64,000 nt of DNA from Sarcocystis neurona (lineage: Eukaryota > Apicomplexa > Conoidasida > Eucoccidiorida > Sarcocystidae): assembly GCA_000727475.1 (NCBI GenBank), contig KL647293.1, forward strand, positions 1,996,588-2,060,587, in the 5' to 3' direction. The position numbers were made by a program, and so were the translations under genes. Shown in pieces: positions 56,781 through 64,000 of the stretch; within the stretch, counting starts at the first letter, position 1; every line of letters starts with the position of its first letter. The notes beneath the pieces were generated by a model. The model did no database searches. It saw only the letters and a program-made list of their open reading frames with translations, and was not told where the DNA came from.

Positions 56781-59519
56781 CGCGTTCGTTTGCGCATCTC
56801 TGGAGAACTGGTGTATCTGTGTTTCACTTCGAAAGTCCATCGTTGTCGGGTGTACGCCAAACATGAGTATCTATATGTATATTTTCCTGGTAATGCACAT
56901 CTACATAAGTGTGTATGTTGTGCACACACAGACACACAAATGTTTACCAGCAGGACAAGCGTCGCCAGGGGATGCGTCCCACGTGCCGCCAGGTGACTGC
57001 AGCAACATTTGGCCCTTGGAGGCAGCCCACCGTTTGTTCTAATGTGTCGACGGATGGACGCGTTTGTAGTGTACGCTTGCAAGATGTCCAGAGCAGACTG
57101 ATGTCGATGCTTCCACTTCTGTGTATGTATTCGCCCGCGTACACACGTGAACATACAAATGTCCGTCCTGATGCACCGCATGCTGCGCTGCTGCAGCTGA
57201 GAAATTGCAACGGATGAGCGCGCACTTGCTGTTTCAACTACGTTCGCATATCGGCGCGTTGCCACGGGCCCTAAGGTGCGCAACTGTGGTTGTAGGTGGG
57301 AGCAGTCCTTTTGCTTCAATAAATACATATATAGTCGGAAGTTTGGGTGCATGTATGCGCTGCACCAACACTACTTATATATACGTTTACTTTTTTTTGA
57401 ACGCTGGCTAGGGCATTTATGTGCTGCAGGTTCGCGTACGATGCTATGTGACTGGCGATCGCAGTGCGTGGAAGGCCGCAGAAATGCAGCGTGAAGTCGG
57501 CGCGTGGCACAAGGCAGCAGCACCATCCACTGTCACTTGCCTTGACGCATTGATTGGTCACATGTAGATTTTGTGTATGTATTCCTTGAGGAAGCAGACG
57601 ACAGCTCGCACCGACACCAGCAGTTCTTCCTCGTGCTGCTTTTTGCATCGCGTGTAGTTGCTCCTCGTGCAGCAAGACACTCCGATGCATCACACTTGTG
57701 TCTGCATTTTTTACTTTTGCGTTGAGAACATGGCGCACTCCAACGAGTGCCGCCGCTGCTCCCAGTGTAGATCTTTCTGGAAACTCCTCGTATATATACT
57801 TATCAAAAGCGCATTCTAGAGCCTTAGTTATCCCCGCTCACCGGTGTGTCCAGTGTTTCTCTGCGTGCCGTTGCCACGGAGGACTGCTGCTGTTGCGACC
57901 AAGGCAGGTGCTGCCGCTGCTACAACAGGTACTGTAGAATCAGTTCCTACTTGCCGCTCCGGCGCACCTGCGAATGCCAGTCGCTCTCGTCAGCCCTGCA
58001 CGTTCGACGGCGAGGCCACACGCGGCCGCCGAGTACGTATACCGATTGTGTACCCACACGCGTATGTATACACGCTCAAAAATTTCAAGTTCATGAGATG
58101 GGCGCCTTCACCGTTCCATCTGTATTCGCAAAGCTCTAGCAAGCGGTCCAGGAAAAAAAGAAGCGGCCTCCCCGTCGGCTTACCGTAATTTAAACTTTTA
58201 CGCTAGCTACTTTTTGTGGTACAGCTATATAGCTCTACAGCTCTACCACCTCATCAGAGCCCACCTCTGACATACAGGAACAACAACTATGCTACACGTG
58301 CTCGTGGGACCCACTACCTTTGAACAACGGTACGTGTCACGGTGTACACACATTGAAATATGCGTGTGTGTTTCTTCTACATGGGTTTGTCGGCCTACAC
58401 TGGGAGATTAACGTAGAAGCGCAACAGTTCTGGAGGTACACTTCACTTGTACTACCACAAGTAACGTTGGATATCCACGTATAGGCGTGGAGGAAGAGGT
58501 ACAAGTATAGCGATTACTGTAAACGAGAGGAGTACTCTCGGTCCACTGTATCAGCTTCTGTCTGGAATTCCTCTCTTTCCAGTCGCGCAAGGGGTACTGT
58601 GGGAAATCGCTTTAGGACTACATGCGGCTCCCGCCTGTGACAGCGAAACCGTGTAACGTTGCACGTGCTCACATATATGTATCAGTATTTTTGTATATGT
58701 ATACGTACAAAAGCTGGTGTATCTTTGTGCACTTCTCTCGAGACGGCTGAGCGGAGAAATCCGGCCAGACGCACAGGTGCAGCTGCTGGTGCACTACACA
58801 TTCATCACGATTTGCAGTGTTCCACTGAGAACAAACCCACCATCTACACCTACTTGTACATAACCTTTTCAGCGTAGGATAGTTCTTTACCTTCACAGGC
58901 GACGAAAAGTTCCGGTACTTGACACAGGAGAACCTGGTGCGGTACTACACGTATACTGCCTCGCGCAGCGATAAACACGCCCGAGGATTCAAACGTATAC
59001 CTGTATCTCTTCTTGTAATTCATGCAGGAGTAGTGTGCATAGGAAACGGGGCAGTAAGTGGAAACTTTCACTCTATCGCAAAATCTTCGGTGGTCTCTCT
59101 ATTCGGTTGTTAATTATATCTCGAGGTACGTGTTTGTGTTTCACTGTCGCCAAGTCTTCGATCGCCTACACATACGGTTTTTAATTGTACTTCGACGTGT
59201 GTGTTTACGAAGAAGACAAGTACCTGAAGAGACTGCGAGGTCCGAATCAGAGGTGCGTGAGGCGCAGCTGAATGCTAATGTCCCTGCAGCAAATTTGCCG
59301 CTAACACTGCTTTACAAGTGCCACCAGCGAGAGGAACCCGTAGAAGGGACTTTGTTGACTGTTTGCGACAGCCGCACGCAGGCATGAATACCAAATATAA
59401 AGGATCTAGTGCTTTGGGATGCCAATGAAAACTACAGCACTTCTAGAGGCAGAGGCTAAAAGTAGAAATGTGAATGGCCACACGCCCAGCAAAACTAGCT
59501 TTTGCAGAATGCGACTGTA

Positions 59520-59720
59520 GTAAATGCAAGGGTAGTAGCAGTAGCGTTTGCAGTAGTTGTTGTAGTAGTGGCAGTAGCGTTTACATTTGTAGCTGTCGTG
59601 GTAGCAGTAGTTGTGGTGGTAACACGAGGAGGATTAATGGTAAGGACGGTAGCTCCTGTAGTAGCAGTGAAACGTGTAGTAATAGGCGTGGTAAATGCAA
59701 TACCAGTACGTCCAATAGTT
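59520..59720. repeat. Degenerate GTA triplet repeat
   Basis: GTA/GTAGCA/GTGGTA-phase triplets over about 200 bases, the reverse orientation of the TAC arrays at 1.9 kb and 49.6 kb. The minus strand reads as a Thr/Ala/Asn-rich run. Confidence 0.75.
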
Positions 59721-62700
59721 TTGCTACATACTACGAAGAGCAATGGTAAAGCAAGTGGAGATACTACTTTCGTAGACCTGTGAGAACTAGTATACAAAAA
59801 AGATGCAGAAGAACCAACTGTACGGTCGAACGTGATCCTACCAGCTCTAGAATTACGTGTGTAGCGTTTTGAATAACACATGCGTACGCAAGGAGAAGAA
59901 GAGGCACTTTTTAGTTGGGGAATACGTGAATAATCTCTTTCCTGCTGTTTCCGTACGTGCTTCTATTCATACACATCATACTTACGTGAGGAGATGGTGA
60001 TAGTATTCATATCTACCTTAAGGGATTTTCTCGTCCTGCACACTGGTGTCAGGTCACCAGTGCATCTGGTGTAGAGCTACAGGCTAGGAGTGAAGAAGCC
60101 GCAGCAATTGGTTACTCACGAGTTTGCCAACTACGTGTAGACTTAGGCATGTACGCGCACACACAAGAGAATATGAGTTGTCTATACGCATGTCTAGCTC
60201 AAGAGGATCAGCAGCTGAATGCCGCTCACGTACATGTTGTCAGCTGTAGGCAAGCAGAATAGTTCAGGTGGCGTGGGATTATAACGAGTAGCTACGAGTC
60301 TATCTATCCCGAACAGGGCTACCAGTAGGCAATAACGTGTCATTAGTATAGTGGGGACTCTACGCATGCGCAGGAAACAGGAGCACCTCCGTTGAACAAC
60401 TTCGACAGAAGCAGAAGCGTGAAACACATACATGGAGGGGGGCAATTTCAAATCTTCTGTACACTAGAGAACACCCAATGGGGAGGAGGGTGAGATGCCT
60501 GCGGCCACCTATCCTCGAATATGTGTGCTTACGGCTCTGTCTGTTCATGGATAAGTACTGTGGAAAGAACGCTGCTCCGGATGGTGAGTCGAAGCTTCCT
60601 ATACGCTCCTTTGGACCTATGGCTCAGTATCTCATGCATTAGTTTGAGCTAGCATTGAAGAAGACAAATGCACGGGTCTACAAGTGAGTGTCGAGAGGGT
60701 GCACTGCGGTTGATTCCTACGTGAACGTACACAGTTGCAGCCAGGAAGGTACGGACAGGTAACTTATTGAGGTACCAACTAGCAGAGAATGTTTTTCGGT
60801 GGAACACGTGGATGGCGAGGAGCACGACCCGAAAACGACCAGCGCGTCTCTTTGACGCACCAGTAAACAGATGCAGTTGTACTTCGACCGGCTGTATGGC
60901 ACCGACTTTGGGTGAGCGACAGAGCAGAAGGGCGTAAACTGACTGCCAGCGCAAAAAATGCCAGAAACCTACAGGTGTATGCCTCCGTACTAGCACACGC
61001 ATATCTGTTTGCGTGTTCACTTGTCCGTACAAGGGTTTGTGCAGATTTGCATCTGGACTACATGTCGAACGTATATATTTACACGTACGGCGTGGTGGAG
61101 CACTTTCGATATATACTGACGAGTTGTGGTCTGGTGTACGCACATGTGCTTGTTTGTGTCGACACACACAGAACGAGCAAGTTAATGCGACCACGCGTGT
61201 GCACACTTCCACTTTCAGAATGCCGGTAAGCGTGTGCGTGAGCAAGTGCACCTTGCGCGTTCACGTGTACCAGTTGATTTACGCAGATGCGAATGCACGT
61301 GCGTAAGACGGTGCTTGTAAGCTCAGGCTGCATATTTATTGATGCGCATGCTTTCACGTTGAGGCCTGTGCATCCCCAAGACTATATTAGTACGCACAAG
61401 CAGGTCTTCACACACTCTCAGCCGTCACACCTAAATCCTGCTACACGAGAGTGTCACCGCATAAACCTCACACATGTACGCATACGCAAGTCACCATATA
61501 TCTTACAAGCCTGAATATGGGTACGCGTGTCTAGACACACTGTCACTAACTAGCGTTTCTGCAATGGCGCAGCATGTCTTTACCACTCTTCTCCAGTGAG
61601 GTTCGTGTCCAATTTACTGTCGCAGCAGCGGAGAACAAATAACGGCTGCCGTGGCAAGAACCTCACACTCTGGTGTTAACTGCAGTAATATAAAACTCTC
61701 ATAATCTTGTGGACGCATCAACAGCACGAGACTTTCTTTTAACCAGCGTCAGCAGCACTTTTGTCAAACACGTGTGTCGCTAACAGCAGGAACGTCCTGT
61801 ACCTTTTGGCGTGAGGTATTTTCCTAACTACAATGTAGCTGCAAAGTGATGACGCGTCTGCACGCACAACCTTAAAAAGCCACCTGAGCTAGGCACTTCT
61901 ATTCAGAACTGGTGAGTGTGTCCAGACGTAGACAATTACATATACGAGTGTTCACTTTTATCCCCTACTGCAGCACCAGCAAAAACAAGGTTTCGAGCGT
62001 GCTTGTAGTGACGGTGAGCAAGTGAAATATGAGTTTCACTACACAGGTAAAGCACATTGTTTATCCATCTTGCAGAAACTCATGTCCCTGCTTGTGTGCG
62101 GGCTTCGGGTGGAAATTGTGCTCACTTGCATAAATTTGTGTGCTTGTCGAAAGTGGAGTATTCAGCTACGCACACAACACACACTTCCAAATGAGAAATA
62201 TATATTTGTGGTCGTCTACCAACTTAAAATGAACGTACGCTGAAGAGGATACATGCAAAAATGTTTTCAAGAAGCGTCGCACGGGCGAATACGTGATACA
62301 CAAAATGCATACGCATGGGCGTGTGCGGATACAACGGCTCAGACTAGTGCTCATAGAGGTGCGAACAGGAGATTGGTTCTCTCCATACATGATCAGATAG
62401 TTGTACAAATACGTGCGTACCCGAGGGGGTGTAATCCGTAGGTATGGACGTGTTACCGTTTTTCCGCGTGTTTGAGCACATATAAATGATTGAACACACA
62501 TATACCTCCATTACACAAAACATATACCTACGTATACATCTAAGGGTACAAGGTGGGATTTCTTCGTACGCGTCACTCTTTCACTCTTTCAGCGACGTGC
62601 GTACGCTCCTTCGGCTGCATACTTACGTACACATATGTGCGCATATGTACACGTGTAGGTCGTTGTGTGCTTAGGCCTGTTTACTTCTACGTACGAGTCA

Positions 62701-63798
62701 ACTGGTACACATGGGAAGGAAAAAATTACGGCATATATGTGCCTATGTGGATGTGCATTCATAAGTCGGCTCACTCTCGCACTTGATGCCCGCAGTGGTT
62801 TGTAGATATGCCCACATTGGTGCGTTGCAGTGTACAGCTACGCGTTTACGAATGTGCGCACACAAGTTCGCTTCGATGCTACATATATTTGTAAACAGAC
62901 GCATATGTACGCAGACACAGCTCACACACATTTGCGTCTAATCCCACATGCACGTATTCCTCACGCCATCGAGGGCTGCTCGTAGGATGCAGTAGGCATC
63001 CAGCCTAATCCCACAGAATCCGCGCAGCTGAACGAGGAAGCGCCGCCAGCGACACCTTTTGCTGGCACTCAGGGTGGTTGTAGATCGTGGTTTGTCGCAG
63101 AGCACAGCAGCGCAGGGCACTGCAACTGAACTACAGCACAGGACAGTAAAACAACTGTACACTAGAGCAATATCAAGAGCAGACCGCAGCGGCCTAACAG
63201 CAGACTACTACAACATTGCACTACAGTGAAAAAGCACAGAACGGAGCCCCTGGTACCGGCAAGCATGTAGCTCGCTGCCGCAGCGTATGTAGTAGAGCTG
63301 CCCTTTGTATACATCGCACACGAATCAACATGTTCGCAAGAAAGGCAGCTGCAGCGGTAGCAGCTCTGAAGCGTGCCTGAGAGAATCAGCAGCAGCCAGC
63401 TTCTACAGTGGGCCGAAGTCTGTGTGCCGGCACACTTAGAGCAAGCACCAGCAGCAGCGGAAACGGCGGCACCAGCAGGAGCGGTAGCACTAACAAGAGA
63501 CCGGCCGCAGCAGCTGAGAGCAGCTACACTAGCAGGAATGACAGAAACTTTCGCCACGAGTAATCCCAGTGAATAAGCGCAGCAGCAGCAGCGAATGGAG
63601 CGCGAAGAGCAGTGGCATATACGCATGCGGATGTATGGCTAGAATTATCTTGCGACTTAGCAGCAAATAGAACAGCTGCACCAGACACCGGAGAGGCAAA
63701 AGAAGACATTCGGCTTGTAGGAAACGCCACGATGCGCCTACCGCTCTGCGTATCTGTGTGTGCTTGTGTGTGGGCGTGTGTAGGTGGAGGTGTGTTTT

Positions 63799-63832
63799 AA
63801 GTGTGTGTGTGTGTGCGTGTGTGTGTGTGTGT
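63799..63832. repeat. (GT)n microsatellite
   Basis: GT dinucleotide run with one GC interruption. Confidence 0.9.
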
Positions 63833-64000
63833 ATACGTGCTGGTGTATGCACGTATCTACACATTAGCTGAAACAGTACGAGTTCCACACATGCAGCAAT
63901 CACACCGCCAGTGGTAGGTGCAGGAGCCCGGGAAGTCTCCACAGCAGTGGCAGGAGGACCCGAGTTGACGTGGCACAGGCATACAAGAAAGTCACTCCAA

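Larger units (their letters stand above)
56781..64000. other. Unassigned 3' flank
   Basis: Mixed-composition DNA without a gene I can name. Frames that read plausibly include plus 57844-58188 (basic C-terminus), minus 58408-58590, minus 58850-59071, minus 59495-59881 (Thr-rich because of a triplet repeat), minus 60649-61251 and plus 63373-63576 (CAG-phase Ala run). None has a recognised domain or a confident start. The last 800 bases become CAG-rich on the plus strand, so an exon of a gene continuing past the window edge is possible. Confidence 0.4.

Overview
The window reads as nuclear DNA of a coccidian apicomplexan, most likely an Eimeria species; the exact species cannot be told from the sequence. 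Reasons: conserved eukaryotic proteins are broken by introns, their exons are full of CAG-phase triplet runs that give homopolymeric Ala, Gln and Ser (a recognised Eimeria trait), and non-coding DNA is studded with degenerate TA/ACGTATA microsatellites. There is no operon structure, no bacterial signal and no CRISPR array.

Three genes, all on the plus strand, can be supported by recognisable protein families. (1) A PRA1 family (prenylated Rab acceptor) gene: the PRA1 domain exon at 8135-8626 is clear, and a Ser/Ala/Gln-rich first exon at 5049-5807 joins it in phase across a 2.3 kb repeat-filled intron. (2) A splicing factor 45 (SPF45/RBM17) gene at 16922-20331, three exons, with N-terminal SLYxDL motifs, the DEYDP block, a G-patch and a C-terminal UHM with its RxF motif. 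(3) A very large tRNA exportin (exportin-T/XPOT) gene at 33658-56027, which I reconstruct as 12 exons over 22 kb; all junctions but the first keep phase at GT-AG sites, and the exon products follow the order of known exportin-T. One run of ten G at 45567-45576 breaks its frame and is probably an assembly error.

The remainder (1-5.0 kb, 8.6-16.9 kb, 20.3-33.6 kb, 56-64 kb) holds no gene I can name. It contains open CAG-rich segments that may be exons of uncharacterised proteins, a phase-consistent three-exon chain on the minus strand (21406-22613), a roughly 4 kb purine-rich block, and several repeat families: a composite TA/TAGACACAAATACGCC array (6.2-7.1 kb), a 64-bp direct repeat with a hairpin (4.74-4.88 kb), a 109-bp repeat in three copies (56.45-56.78 kb), a 15-bp minisatellite (32.5-32.7 kb) and TAC/GTA triplet arrays at several places.

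The three named genes act in separate housekeeping steps (Rab/vesicle membrane traffic, pre-mRNA splice-site choice, nuclear tRNA export); nothing suggests they work as one unit. The most general pattern is a strand rule inside the genes: exons carry CAG-type triplets on the sense strand, whereas long introns of the same genes carry mostly CTG-type triplets and usually a (TA)n cluster.
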